64,000 nucleotides of DNA from Paraburkholderia haematera. GTDB taxonomy: Bacteria; Pseudomonadota; Gammaproteobacteria; Burkholderiales; Burkholderiaceae. Under the pieces are notes generated by a model. The model was not told where the DNA came from, ran no database searches, and worked only from the letters and a program-made list of their open reading frames with translations. Location: positions 62,001 through 126,000 of the forward strand of contig NZ_CAJNBK010000004.1 in assembly GCF_905220975.1 (NCBI RefSeq), in the 5' to 3' direction. A program made the translations under genes and the position numbers. Each line of letters begins with the position of its first letter. The first letter of the stretch is position 1. Below, in pieces: positions 46,596-55,824 of this stretch.

Positions 46596-47687
46596 ATGAC
46601 AGCGTATTTGAGCGTGCAGCGGGTCTATAAGCGGTTCAACGACACGCCGGTTCTGGAGGACATCAATCTTGGCGTAAAGAAAGGCGAGATGCTCTGCTTT
46701 CTCGGGCCGTCGGGATGTGGCAAGACCACGTTGCTGCGTATCATTGCCGGGTTGGAAACGCAGAGCGCCGGTCAGATCATGCAGGACGGCCGCGATATTT
46801 CGCGTCTGCCGCCGCAACTTCGCGACTACGGCATTGTGTTTCAGTCGTACGCACTGTTTCCGAATCTGACCATCTTCGACAACGTGGCCTATGGCCTTGT
46901 GAATCGCAGGATGAAGCGCGCGGCGATCGCCGATCGTGTGGACGAACTGCTCGCACTGGTCGGTTTGCCGGATGCGCAGCGCAAGCATCCGAACCAGTTG
47001 TCGGGTGGCCAGCAGCAGCGTATCGCTTTGGCGCGCGCGCTCGCCACTTCACCGGGCCTGCTTTTGCTCGACGAACCGCTCTCGGCGCTGGATGCGCGCG
47101 TGCGTGTGCGGTTGCGCCAGGAAATCCGCCAGTTGCAGCAGCGCCTCGGCGTGACCACGATCATGGTGACGCACGACCAGGAAGAAGCGCTTTCGATGGC
47201 CGACCGGATCGTGGTGATGAATCAGGGCGTGATCGAGCAGATCGGCACGCCACTCGAAATCTATCGCGAGCCTGCATCGCCATTCGTTGCCGATTTCATT
47301 GGCAAGGTCAATCTGATTCCGGCGGAGGTGGCGCGCGACGGCAGTCTCAAGGCGGGTTCCATCGCGCTGCGCTATGGGTGCGGTTCGGAGCGTGCCGCTC
47401 TGGGTTCGAAAGTGTCGGCGTTCGTGCGGCCGGAAGACATTCACCTCAGCGCCCCGGGCAGCGAGGCGGACAACCTGCTGCCCGCTTCTGTCGAGAAACT
47501 GGAATTCCTGGGCGCGTTCTGCCGGGTCAGCTTCAAGGTGGACGGGCTGGGCGAGCAGGAGATCGTCGCCGACCTGTCGTTTCATGAAATGCATCGCACC
47601 CGTCTGCAGCCGGGGTCGCGTTTCAATCTGGCCATCAACCGCGAACACGTGTGCGTCTTCTCCGCCGCGAAGGAGCGACTCCAATGA
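46596..47687 (+). CDS. phnT: AEP ABC transporter ATP-binding protein
   Basis: 363-residue ABC ATPase: Walker A GPSGCGKTT, Q-loop FQSYALFPN, signature LSGGQQQR, Walker B LLLLDEPLSALD, H-loop TMVTHDQEE-like, and a C-terminal TOBE domain (VSAFVRPEDIHLS). ATG 46596 follows CGGAGGAGC. The stop overlaps the permease start (ATGA), so the subunits are coupled. Confidence 0.92.
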   Translation: MTAYLSVQRVYKRFNDTPVLEDINLGVKKGEMLCFLGPSGCGKTTLLRIIAGLETQSAGQIMQDGRDISRLPPQLRDYGIVFQSYALFPNLTIFDNVAYGLVNRRMKRAAIADRVDELLALVGLPDAQRKHPNQLSGGQQQRIALARALATSPGLLLLDEPLSALDARVRVRLRQEIRQLQQRLGVTTIMVTHDQEEALSMADRIVVMNQGVIEQIGTPLEIYREPASPFVADFIGKVNLIPAEVARDGSLKAGSIALRYGCGSERAALGSKVSAFVRPEDIHLSAPGSEADNLLPASVEKLEFLGAFCRVSFKVDGLGEQEIVADLSFHEMHRTRLQPGSRFNLAINREHVCVFSAAKERLQ

Positions 47688-49411
47688 GCGCCGTTCTGAT
47701 CGAGCGCCGTAGCGGTGAGGAAGGTCACGCCGAGGTGCGCCAGAAAAGCCATTGGCATGACTGGATCGCGCAGTTGGCCCTCGTGCTGATGTCCACGTTT
47801 CTCGGCATGTTTCTGCTGGTCCCATTGGCCCTGGTCATCGGCAAATGCTTTGTCGATGCAGACGGTCACTTTGTCGGACTGGCGAATTTCACCGGCTATC
47901 TGGTGAATTCCGGCGTGTGGACGTCAACCCTGCATTCGGTCACGGTGGCGTGCCTCGTGACGGCGATCGTGATTCCGATGGCGTTTACGTTCGCATATGC
48001 ACTGACCCGCTCGTGCATGCCGATGAAGAACGCCGTCCGCACGGTCGCGCTGCTTCCGCTGCTCGCGCCGACGCTGCTGTCCGCCGTGTCGTTCATCTAC
48101 TGGTTCGGTAACTCGGGCATCCTGAAGCCCCTGCTTCACGGGCATTCGATCTATGGGCTGCCGGGCATCGTATGCAGTCTCGTTTACGCCGCGTTTCCGC
48201 ATGTACTGATGATTCTTGTGACGGCGCTATCGCTGTCCGACGGGCGCTTATACGAAGCGGCCGACGCAATGGGCACACGCCGCACGCGCAAATTTTTCAC
48301 GATCACGCTGCCGGGCGCGAAATATGGCCTGATCAGCGCGACGATGGTCTCGTTCACGATCTGCATCAACGACTTCGGTGTGCCCGTCGTGATCGGCGGA
48401 CCGTATTCGGTACTCTCCACCGACATCTACAAGCTGATCATTGGCTTGCAGGACTTCAACCGGAGCGCGGTGGTCAGCCTGCTGCTGCTCTGCCCAGCAC
48501 TGGTTGCGTTCGCCGTCGACTTCTTCATTCGCCGCAAGCAGCAATCGCAACTCGGCGCGCGTTCGACGCCTTACCAGCCGAAACCCGCGCGCGGCTTCGA
48601 CACGGCAATGCTCGGGTACTGCGCGATCGTCTGCATGCTGTTGTTGGCGGTAGTCGGTATTTCGGTGTTCGCTTCGTTCGTGAAGTTCTGGCCGTATCAG
48701 ATGAGTCTTGGTTTGCGGCACTACAAGATGGGACTGATTGGCGCCGGCATTTTCGATGCGTACAAGAACAGCCTGAAAATGGCCGCGTGCGTGGCGATCG
48801 GCGGCACCATCATCGTGTTCGGCGGCGCGTATCTGGTCGAGAAGACGCGCGGGCCGCGCTGGTTACGCGGGTTTATCAATCTGTGCGCGATCCTGCCGAT
48901 GGGTGTGCCGGGTCTGGTGCTCGGCATCAGCTACATCTTCCTGTTCAACTCGCCAGCCAATCCTTTGAACGGCCTTTACGGCACGCTCGCGCTGCTCGCG
49001 ATCGTCACCGTGGTGCACTACTACTCGTCGAGCCACTTGACCGCGGTTACCGCGCTTCGTCAGATCGACAACGAGTTCGAAGCGGTCTCGGCTTCGCTGA
49101 AAGTGCCTTTCTACAAGACGTTTTTGCGCGTCACCGTGCCTGTGTGCCTGCCGTCGATTCTGCAGATCGCACGCTATCTGTTCGTCAACGGCATGACGAC
49201 GGTGTCGGCAGTCGCGTTTCTCTATTCACCGGACACGCAGCCGGCCTCCGTCGCCATTCTCAATCTCGACGACGCTGGACAGATGGGGCCGGCCGCGGCG
49301 ATGGCTACCTTGGTCCTCGTGACGGCGGCCTTCGCTTGTGTGCTGTTTGCCTGCGTGTCGCATGGCGTATTGCGCAGGACCCAGGCATGGCGCACCTCGC
49401 GCCGTGGCTGA
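47684..49411 (+). CDS. phnU: AEP ABC transporter permease, fused two-domain
   Basis: 575 residues carrying two consecutive ABC permease domains (about 1-290 and 300-570). Each has an EAA-type loop (LYEAADAMGTRRTRKFFTITLPG; FEAVSASLKVPFYKTFLRVTVP). In Salmonella these are separate PhnU and PhnV; the fused form is the usual one in Burkholderia AEP clusters. About 12 membrane segments in total. Completes the uptake system with PhnS and PhnT. Confidence 0.9.
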   Translation: MSAVLIERRSGEEGHAEVRQKSHWHDWIAQLALVLMSTFLGMFLLVPLALVIGKCFVDADGHFVGLANFTGYLVNSGVWTSTLHSVTVACLVTAIVIPMAFTFAYALTRSCMPMKNAVRTVALLPLLAPTLLSAVSFIYWFGNSGILKPLLHGHSIYGLPGIVCSLVYAAFPHVLMILVTALSLSDGRLYEAADAMGTRRTRKFFTITLPGAKYGLISATMVSFTICINDFGVPVVIGGPYSVLSTDIYKLIIGLQDFNRSAVVSLLLLCPALVAFAVDFFIRRKQQSQLGARSTPYQPKPARGFDTAMLGYCAIVCMLLLAVVGISVFASFVKFWPYQMSLGLRHYKMGLIGAGIFDAYKNSLKMAACVAIGGTIIVFGGAYLVEKTRGPRWLRGFINLCAILPMGVPGLVLGISYIFLFNSPANPLNGLYGTLALLAIVTVVHYYSSSHLTAVTALRQIDNEFEAVSASLKVPFYKTFLRVTVPVCLPSILQIARYLFVNGMTTVSAVAFLYSPDTQPASVAILNLDDAGQMGPAAAMATLVLVTAAFACVLFACVSHGVLRRTQAWRTSRRG

Positions 49412-49480
49412 AACAAGAGCGCGGAGAAGCCTTTCTTTTCACCGCGTGGCGTTAAACCGTTGTATCAATGTGAGCAATTC

Positions 49481-50869
49481 ATGCGTCCGTTCTGGATTGA
49501 ACAAGCACTCTTCGCCGATGGTTCACTGGCGCCCGCCCTGCAAGGCACGACGACAGCCGATGTCTGTATCGTCGGTGGTGGTTTCACTGGTTTGTGGACA
49601 GCCATCCAGGCCAAGCAGAAAAAACCCGATCTCGACATCGTGATCATCGAGAGCGACCTGTGCGGTGCGGGCGCAAGCGGGCGCAACGGCGGCTGTCTGC
49701 TGACGTGGTCGACGAAGTTCTTCACGCTGCGGCGTCTGTTTGGCGAGGCCGAGGCAATCCGGCTGGTGAAAGCGTCCGAAGCTGCTGTTGGGCAGATTCG
49801 CGACTTCTGTGTCGAGCATGCCGTCGATGCCGAACTTCGGCTTGACGGTACGCTCTACACGGCGACCTCGCGTGCACAGATCGGCCTGCTCGACCCGGTG
49901 ATCGACGCATTGAGCGAGCATGGCATCAATTCGTATCAACATCTCGCACCGGACGAAGTGGCGAGCCGCTCCGGTTCGGCACGTAATCTCGGCGGCGTGT
50001 ATTCGCCGGTCGCGGCAACGGTTCATCCCGGCAAGCTCGTGCGCGGATTGCGTCGTGTCGCGATCGAAATGGGGATTCGAATTTTCGAACGCACGCCGAT
50101 GCTCGACTTCACTTCGGGCGAGCGCGTGACCGTGCGTACGCCTGCAGGCAGCGTCACGGCGCCCAAACTGGTGCTCGCGATCAATGCATGGATGGCGAGC
50201 CGCTTCCGGCAGTTCGAACGCACGCTGGCGGTTGTCTCCAGCGACATGATCGTCACCGAGAAATGCCCGGAGTTGCTGCATCGAATCGGCTTGAAAGATG
50301 GGGTATCGGTGCTCGACTCACGCATCTTCGTCTACTACTACCGCAGCACGGCGGACGGTCGGCTGATGCTCGGCAAGGGCGGCAATACGTTTGCCTGGCG
50401 CGGCCGGATCGCGCCGGTGTTCGATCAGCGCTCGCCGTATGAAGCCGATCTGACGCGCAGCCTGCACGATTTCTTCCCGGCGTTGCGCGACGTGCCGGTG
50501 ACGGCGAGCTGGAACGGCCCGTCGGATCGCTCGGTGACGGGCTTTCCGTTTTTCGGCCGGCTCGACGACGCGCCGAACGTGCTCTATGGATTCGGCTATT
50601 CCGGTAACGGTGTGGGACCGACCTATATGGGTGGCCAGATCCTGTCTTCGCTGCTGCTCGAACTCGACAATGAATGGACGCGCAGCCCGTTGACGAACGG
50701 ACCGTTGGGTTATTTCCCGCCCGAACCGATCCGCTTCGTGGGCTCGATTACCGTACGTGACGCGATTCGGCGCAAGGAGCGCGCGGAAGACGAAGATAAG
50801 CAGCCGTGGATGGTCGACCGATGGCTGAGCAAGCTCGCCAATGCTGCAGGGAAGTCAGATAAGGCTTAG
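49481..50869 (+). CDS. FAD-dependent amine oxidoreductase of the phosphonate cluster
   Basis: 462-residue flavoprotein of the DAO (glycine oxidase-like) family: FAD motif VCIVGGGFTGLWTAIQA, ESDLCGAGASGRNGG, and the C-terminal GFGYSGNGVGPTYMGG. Such enzymes recur in AEP clusters (the PbfC/PbfD type) and are thought to oxidise AEP or N-methyl-AEP to phosphonoacetaldehyde. No AEP transaminase (phnW) is in this window, so this enzyme may supply the aldehyde for PhnY. The start ATG 49481 follows weak pairing. Same strand as the transporter genes. Confidence 0.82.
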   Translation: MRPFWIEQALFADGSLAPALQGTTTADVCIVGGGFTGLWTAIQAKQKKPDLDIVIIESDLCGAGASGRNGGCLLTWSTKFFTLRRLFGEAEAIRLVKASEAAVGQIRDFCVEHAVDAELRLDGTLYTATSRAQIGLLDPVIDALSEHGINSYQHLAPDEVASRSGSARNLGGVYSPVAATVHPGKLVRGLRRVAIEMGIRIFERTPMLDFTSGERVTVRTPAGSVTAPKLVLAINAWMASRFRQFERTLAVVSSDMIVTEKCPELLHRIGLKDGVSVLDSRIFVYYYRSTADGRLMLGKGGNTFAWRGRIAPVFDQRSPYEADLTRSLHDFFPALRDVPVTASWNGPSDRSVTGFPFFGRLDDAPNVLYGFGYSGNGVGPTYMGGQILSSLLLELDNEWTRSPLTNGPLGYFPPEPIRFVGSITVRDAIRRKERAEDEDKQPWMVDRWLSKLANAAGKSDKA

Positions 50870-50879
50870 TACGAGGGCG

Positions 50880-50903
50880 GCCCCGCAGCATTGAGCGCGG
50901 GGC
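50880..50903. terminator. Hairpin between the convergent FAD gene and phnR
   Basis: GCCCCGC and GCGGGGC arms, 7 bp, with a 10-nt loop, in the 59-bp gap between two genes that end towards each other. Probably a bidirectional terminator; there is no T-run. Confidence 0.45.
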
Positions 50904-50928
50904 GCGTGCACATCCGTCAGGGTTGGCC

Positions 50929-51642
50929 TCAGGTGTTGCCGGTCGTGTTGGCGGACGCTGCCCAGTGCTCGTGGGCGCGCCGCATTCTCGCGAGGCCGTG
51001 CGCGACGTGCTCGCGCACGAGCGTGACGGCGCGCTCCGCATCGCCCTTGGCGAGCGCGTTGACGATTTTCTCGTGTTCCGTGACCGACGTCGCCAGCGCA
51101 CTCTTTTCCGATTCGATTGCGGCCTGGCGGAGCAAGCCAAGCTGGCGCACGAGATGCCGATAGGTGTCGATCAGGTGCTGGTTGCCGACACCCGTCACCA
51201 TGGCATCGTGCAACTGGACGTTCAGTGCCGTATAGCGCTTGAGGTCGTGATCCTTCTTCGCGGCTTTCATCGACGTGATGATGCCTTTGAGCGTTGCAAG
51301 CGTTTCGGGCGTCATGCGATTGGCCAGTGCCCGGACGACCGATTCGTCCAGCATGGCACGCACTTCATAAATCTCTTCGGCTTCGCGTAGCGACAGCGCG
51401 CGTACCGTGACGCCACGGTTTTTCTCCGTCTTTAGCAGACCTGCTTGTTCCAATGCACGGAACGCCTCGCGCAGTGGCCCGCGAGACACGTTCAAGCGCG
51501 TGGAAACTTCGACTTCGTTCAATTTCTCCCCGGGAGCGAATTCTCCCGAGACGATGCTGCGTTCGAGCGTTTCCTGCACTAGCGTCGCAAGGGAATGTCG
51601 CTGCAGCAGTTCGATGGCGCTAGACGTGGTTGGCGTGGTCAT
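50929..51642 (-). CDS. phnR: GntR-family (FadR-type) phosphonate regulator
   Basis: 237 residues: winged HTH (about 25-85, LNEVEVSTRLNVSRGPLREAFRALEQAGL) and an FCD ligand domain (about 95-225, with the metal-binding His in LHDAM and the HEKIV helix). It is of the type named for Burkholderia phosphonate clusters. ATG 51642 is preferred. A palindromic TTGTCAACAA element lies 66 bp upstream of its start and a near-identical one between phnA and phnS, which suggests autoregulation and control of both phn operons. Confidence 0.85.
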   Translation of the reverse strand: MTTPTTSSAIELLQRHSLATLVQETLERSIVSGEFAPGEKLNEVEVSTRLNVSRGPLREAFRALEQAGLLKTEKNRGVTVRALSLREAEEIYEVRAMLDESVVRALANRMTPETLATLKGIITSMKAAKKDHDLKRYTALNVQLHDAMVTGVGNQHLIDTYRHLVRQLGLLRQAAIESEKSALATSVTEHEKIVNALAKGDAERAVTLVREHVAHGLARMRRAHEHWAASANTTGNT

Positions 51643-51707
51643 GATCGGCGAGTAAAACAATGGATGGGATAACGGACCGTCGGCTTCTTTGACCATAACG
51701 TGGCACG

Positions 51708-51731
51708 TTGTCTATTGTCAACAATCGTCAA
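51708..51731. promoter_or_regulatory. PhnR operator candidate upstream of phnR
   Basis: 24-bp element with the core ATTGTCAACAA identical to 45287-45310 and outer TTGT/CAA arms. Positioned 66 bp before phnR and just upstream of the broken frame at 51746. Confidence 0.65.
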
Positions 51732-51764
51732 TACTGGAGGAACCCATGTCTACGCTTACATCCG

Positions 51765-51798
51765 ATTCTGCAGGCGCGGCATGGCGCGCCTGCAGAAT
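51765..51798. repeat. 14-bp perfect inverted repeat with 6-nt loop
   Basis: Arms ATTCTGCAGGCGCG (51765-51778) and CGCGCCTGCAGAAT (51785-51798) around GCATGG. One of the longest perfect stems I noticed in the window; no T-run follows. Confidence 0.85.
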
Positions 51799-51852
51799 TG
51801 ATGAAAGCCATCGATGGCGTCGGCGCGCTCGTGCAGGCAGCGGCGGCCGATT

Positions 51853-51879
51853 GAGCCGATCGAGCCGATCGAGCCGATT
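51853..51879. repeat. Three tandem 9-bp units (GAGCCGATC)
   Basis: Copies at 51853, 51862 and 51871, the last ending in T instead of C. A short minisatellite inside non-coding sequence. Confidence 0.9.
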
Positions 51880-51986
51880 AAGGTCAAGCGTGGCGGTTGA
51901 CCGGCGCATTCGCTGAGAGATTCTGCTGGCCGGTCTGCTCGGAAGCGCAACGTCTCGCGCTGGGCATATCCGCCGAATCGTGCGCG

Positions 51987-52280
51987 TTACTCAGCGCCGC
52001 GGACGATACGCAGATCGCGCTCGGCGCCATCGCCCAAGGCCTCAAGCGCTTTCTTGTAGGCATCGCTTTCATAGGCGGCAACGGCCTGCTCGTAGCTCGG
52101 AAACTCAATCACGACAGTTCGTTCCTTCAGGCCTTGCTCACGAACTTCGTCGGCCATTCCGCGCACGATGAATCTGCCGCTAGCGGCTGCCACCGCAGGT
52201 GCTGCCAGCTGCGCGTACGCTGCCAGCTTCGACGGGTCCTTGATCGCGCGATACACGGTCACCCAATATCCCTTGCTCAT
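51987..52280 (-). CDS. DUF1330 family protein
   Basis: 97-residue dimeric ferredoxin-like (alpha-beta barrel) protein: GYWVTVYRAIKDPSKLAAYAQLA at the start, VIEFPSYEQAVAAYES in the middle, the standard DUF1330 pattern. Cytoplasmic; function unknown in the family, some act in small-molecule metabolism. ATG 52280 with AGGAGA upstream. Stands alone. Confidence 0.85.
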   Translation of the reverse strand: MSKGYWVTVYRAIKDPSKLAAYAQLAAPAVAAASGRFIVRGMADEVREQGLKERTVVIEFPSYEQAVAAYESDAYKKALEALGDGAERDLRIVRGAE

Positions 52281-52451
52281 TTGAATCTCCTTGTTTGGGG
52301 GCGAAAAGTGATGGTTGCGTTGCAAACATCGGCGAGGGAATTATGTCATCGATCGGCAATGCCGTTGATGGACGAGGTGATGACCGGTATTCAGCCTTAG
52401 CGTGATAAATGACCCGTATGTCCCCGCGGGACGCCCGCTCCAACCGTAACC

Positions 52452-55400
52452 TCAACTATCCAGCCGATCCACCAGCGCAAACGGAATACTCTCCGCAAAC
52501 AACTCCCGGTCTCCCGTCGCGCTCGTCTGCGTGTTCAACTGCAGCGCGAAATTCAAGCCGGGGCTCCGCGTGCTGGTGGTCCGCTCCTTGACCTTCAGTT
52601 CGATCGGCATCCACGAAGCCGGATCGTTAAGAATCGCGTCCACTTTCCCGTCAATTTGCGCATGCCCCGCCGCCTGCTCGCCCGGCGGCAATTGCTTCGA
52701 CATCGCCGCCAGCATATCGAGTTGTTTCGCCGCGCCGCGCTTGAGCCGATAGCGGTGGAAATAAGTCTGGTTCGGCCGCCGGTTCGCCTTCACGTCGCCG
52801 AGGTGCCGGTCGAGCCGTTGTTCGGCGAGGGTGCGCGCCGGCGGTAGCTGCGGCTCGGGCCTGCCGTTCAGCAGCGCGTCCTGCCGCTCGCCTTCCTGTT
52901 CGTCGTTCACCTGCTCGGTGAACAGGCCGATCCACTGGTCACGGCTCGCATCGAGCGCGCGCGTGTAGGTTTCGGCGCTCGAATACTCCGTGTCGAGCAG
53001 ACACGCGCGATGCATCAGCGCGCCGTCTTCGCGCACGAGTTGCACTTTGGCGAGGTGGCTGTCGTCGTTGAAGGTCACGGTCGCGGATGGCGCGTCGAGC
53101 GAGACGAGGCCAATGCCCACACTCGAACTGTGCGCGCCGACCGCCTGTGTCGCGCTGACGGTGCCGCTCAGCCGCCCGATCAGCCGCGAGCCCGCACCCA
53201 CCCGATGCTGCTCGACTTGCATGCGCCCGCTTTGCTCGTTCGAGTCGAGCGTCTGTTTCGCGGTCTTCTCGTAGCCGATGCCTGCGTTCAGGCCCGCGCG
53301 AAACGGCGAACCGGTTTTCGGCACGCTCACGGACAAACCGACATCGGCGGAGGCGCCGCGTTTGACCGTGCGCGCCACCGTATCGGTCCAGCTGACCGAC
53401 ACGTCCGGGTCGTCGAAATAGTGCTCGGCGAGCCGGTTCCAGGTGCCGCGCGAGCCGCCCGAGTTGGCGTCATGCGCCTGGGTCGTTTCGTCGAAGACAT
53501 GGTCGATGATGCCTTCGAGTTTTTCGCGCATGGCGCCGTCGTCGTAGCCGGTGCCGTTCGGATTGACGCGGCGCGCCACGCGCAGCGACACGCCGCTCGG
53601 TTCGGACAACTCCTGCGAGTGCAATACGGCCTGGGTGGTCAGGCCGGCGCGCATCTGGGTGAGGCCGACGTCCATGTCGTAGCCGACCAGCACGCCGACA
53701 CCCGCATGCCGCACCTGCGTTTTGGCGGTGCCGACGAACATCTCGACGCCGTGCGTGCCACGGCTCAGTTCGACGACCGCTTCACGGGTTTTCGACGCGC
53801 GCAGATCGAGACGTGGCGCGATCGGCACGCCGCCGGTGTGCAGCACCTTGCTGAGATTCGCCGACAACCCGCGCGTGCTCAGGCCGACGCGGCGGCCGTC
53901 GGTCAGACGCAGGCGCGAACTCGATTGCAGATCGTGCGCGACGTCCTTGAGCGTTTGCCGGACTGCGCCGGTGCTGTCCGCATCCGCGGCTGGCGCGGGT
54001 GGCCGCGCTTTGTCCTTGAGGGTCGATACATGGGACCAGAACGGCGAATCGGCGGGCACCTTCGCGACCTTGCCCCACGAGGCGAGCCGTTCCGGATTGA
54101 ATGGCTGTTTGGCAATCGACTTGAACGGCTTGCTGCGCGCGAGCGTGTGCGGATCGGCATTGGCCCAGCGCGTGGTTTCGGTTTGCAGACGCGCGAGCGT
54201 GGCAGGCGAACCGACGTCGCGCGGCTGCAACTCCGCGCAGAGTTGCTGAGCGCGTTCGGTGACCCTGTGCAACTGATCGGCATCGAGCTTGCCGTTCGGA
54301 AAGCCGCCCGATTCGAGCCAGACATGCAGCGCCGCGAGCTCGGCAATCGACTGCTCCGGACGCGCATGCGAAAGCGCCGCCGCCGCCCGCATCTCGGGAC
54401 GCTCGCAGAGCGGTTCCAACGACCCGCGCATCGCCTCCTCGAGTTTTCCCTGCTCGGCGCCGATCGTTTTGCGCGGTACACCTTGCGTGCCGAAGCGCAG
54501 CGCCGACAGCGGCGAGCTGCGCTTGCCGACCAGCCGCGGCAAGAACGTCTTCCACCGGTTTTCGCCGACCCGGTCGATGGTCTTCGCGGAAAACTTGTTC
54601 AGACGCTCACGGGCCTGCGACAACTCGCTGCCGCGTCCGTCTTCCCGAAAGTTCTGGCGCCACGCGAAGAACGCGCCTTTCTGATCCGCGTTCAACGCAT
54701 CACGCCCTTGCGTGCTCAAGGTCGACGCAGCGTTGTAGGCCTGCCACGCGAGCGGGGTTTCGTTGAGCGGCGTGCCGTCGGCGGGCTTTGAGCGTGCGGC
54801 GACCGCGGCTGGCGCGGGATCCTGCGCTGGGCCTGCGCCGTGCAGCGGTGGGTCGAGCGCGTCGGCGGCCTGCAGCATCATGCGTTGCGCCAGCTGAGTC
54901 GATGCATGGCCCGGCGGCGGCTGGCCGCCATGGCGCAACTGGTTGAGCGCGTCGAAGCCGGCATCGGTGCGCGCCAGCGTTCGCGCGACTTGCCAGGCGC
55001 CGGCCTCCGCGGGCGTCGTCGACCGGGCCGTGTCCATGTGCGCGAAGTCGAGGTTTTCGAGGGCGTCGAGCATGTCGTTGGCGCTTCGCGCGTCGCGGAT
55101 ATTCGCGCCATGCAACGCCTGAGCCAGCAGCGCGCCGCGGTGGGTGTCGCGGGCGGCATCGGGGCCGCTCAGCGCGGCCAGCCGATGCGACAGATCGGCT
55201 TGTGAGAGCAGATCGCCAGACGGGCCGGGTAATTGACGGCGCACGTAGTCGCTCAACGCGGCCTCGCCTGACATCGCGTCGAACGGGATCGTCGATGCTT
55301 CGTTTTCGGGCCCTGCGGCGCGTCCGGCCTCAGAGGCGGAGGACGCCGAAGCCGAAGCCGAAGACGACGAAGCGCGCGCCGTCTTGCCAAGCGCCTGCCG

Positions 55401-55754
55401 GCTTTGCCGCTCGCTCTTGACCAGCGGCGTTCCCGCCGCGGTCGAAGGGACGACCGGCTTGGCGGCATAACGCTCGCCGTTCGCGGTGAAATCCGCCGGC
55501 GCAAACGGCTTGCCGTGCCGGCTCGCTTGCGACAGCGCGGTGCTGATGTCGAACTTGCTCGCGCGTAACCGTGCGCCGGTCCGCGAGAGCTTATTGCCCA
55601 GCTTGCCCAGCAGCGTCTCGTCGACCAGCGGCCGAGCCTGCGGTGCGCCTGTGGCCGGCGGTACGGCAGGTTCGCCGGCTTGATGACCGGGTGCCTCGGA
55701 CGTTTCCGTATTGGGCGTATGAGGCAGGTGCGGTACTGCGTGGATGTCGGACAT
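52452..55754 (-). CDS. Large type III effector candidate, AvrE/DspE-like C-terminus
   Basis: 1,100 residues, no Sec signal, with a long Ala/Ser/Pro-rich N-terminus typical of secreted effectors. The second half (about 620-1090) resembles the conserved C-terminus of AvrE-family effectors (DspE, WtsE, RipR), with SLRVARRVNPNGTGYDD, a run of beta strands, VKANRRPNQTYFHRYRL and ELKVKERTTSTRS. The resemblance is from memory, not a search. AvrE proteins are usually 1,600-1,800 residues, so this would be a short form. A perfect PIP box (55825-55849) with TACCGT 30 nt after it lies upstream. An HpaB-like export chaperone gene (60758) is in the same region. Confidence 0.6.
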   Translation of the reverse strand: MSDIHAVPHLPHTPNTETSEAPGHQAGEPAVPPATGAPQARPLVDETLLGKLGNKLSRTGARLRASKFDISTALSQASRHGKPFAPADFTANGERYAAKPVVPSTAAGTPLVKSERQSRQALGKTARASSSSASASASSASEAGRAAGPENEASTIPFDAMSGEAALSDYVRRQLPGPSGDLLSQADLSHRLAALSGPDAARDTHRGALLAQALHGANIRDARSANDMLDALENLDFAHMDTARSTTPAEAGAWQVARTLARTDAGFDALNQLRHGGQPPPGHASTQLAQRMMLQAADALDPPLHGAGPAQDPAPAAVAARSKPADGTPLNETPLAWQAYNAASTLSTQGRDALNADQKGAFFAWRQNFREDGRGSELSQARERLNKFSAKTIDRVGENRWKTFLPRLVGKRSSPLSALRFGTQGVPRKTIGAEQGKLEEAMRGSLEPLCERPEMRAAAALSHARPEQSIAELAALHVWLESGGFPNGKLDADQLHRVTERAQQLCAELQPRDVGSPATLARLQTETTRWANADPHTLARSKPFKSIAKQPFNPERLASWGKVAKVPADSPFWSHVSTLKDKARPPAPAADADSTGAVRQTLKDVAHDLQSSSRLRLTDGRRVGLSTRGLSANLSKVLHTGGVPIAPRLDLRASKTREAVVELSRGTHGVEMFVGTAKTQVRHAGVGVLVGYDMDVGLTQMRAGLTTQAVLHSQELSEPSGVSLRVARRVNPNGTGYDDGAMREKLEGIIDHVFDETTQAHDANSGGSRGTWNRLAEHYFDDPDVSVSWTDTVARTVKRGASADVGLSVSVPKTGSPFRAGLNAGIGYEKTAKQTLDSNEQSGRMQVEQHRVGAGSRLIGRLSGTVSATQAVGAHSSSVGIGLVSLDAPSATVTFNDDSHLAKVQLVREDGALMHRACLLDTEYSSAETYTRALDASRDQWIGLFTEQVNDEQEGERQDALLNGRPEPQLPPARTLAEQRLDRHLGDVKANRRPNQTYFHRYRLKRGAAKQLDMLAAMSKQLPPGEQAAGHAQIDGKVDAILNDPASWMPIELKVKERTTSTRSPGLNFALQLNTQTSATGDRELFAESIPFALVDRLDS

Positions 55755-55824
55755 GGTGCGTGGCGTTCAACGAGCGGCAGTTGAAGTCACGGTATGGAGC
55801 GCGTGTGACACCCCCAGGCAGGGT

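Larger units (their letters stand above)
51746..51916 (+). pseudogene. Possible remnant of a gene divergent from phnR
   Basis: A strong ribosome site and ATG start a short frame (MSTLTSDSAGAAWRA) that turns into Arg/Ser-rich nonsense. The following protein-like sequence (PAELMKAIDGVGALVQAAAAD) is in another frame and then stops. This looks like a gene lost by deletion and frameshift, leaving its promoter and start. I cannot identify the parent. Confidence 0.3.
51643..51986. other. 344-bp region with operator, long hairpin and 9-bp repeats
   Basis: Contains the PhnR-type element (51708-51731), a good ribosome site (GGAGG, 51737-51741) before an ATG at 51746, a 34-bp hairpin (51765-51798) and three copies of GAGCCGATC/T (51853-51879). 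No intact gene. Confidence 0.6.

Noticed and set aside
53010..54791. 593-residue open frame on the plus strand
   Set aside because: Antisense to the effector gene; Arg/Gly/His-rich shadow caused by high third-position GC, with no recognisable domain.
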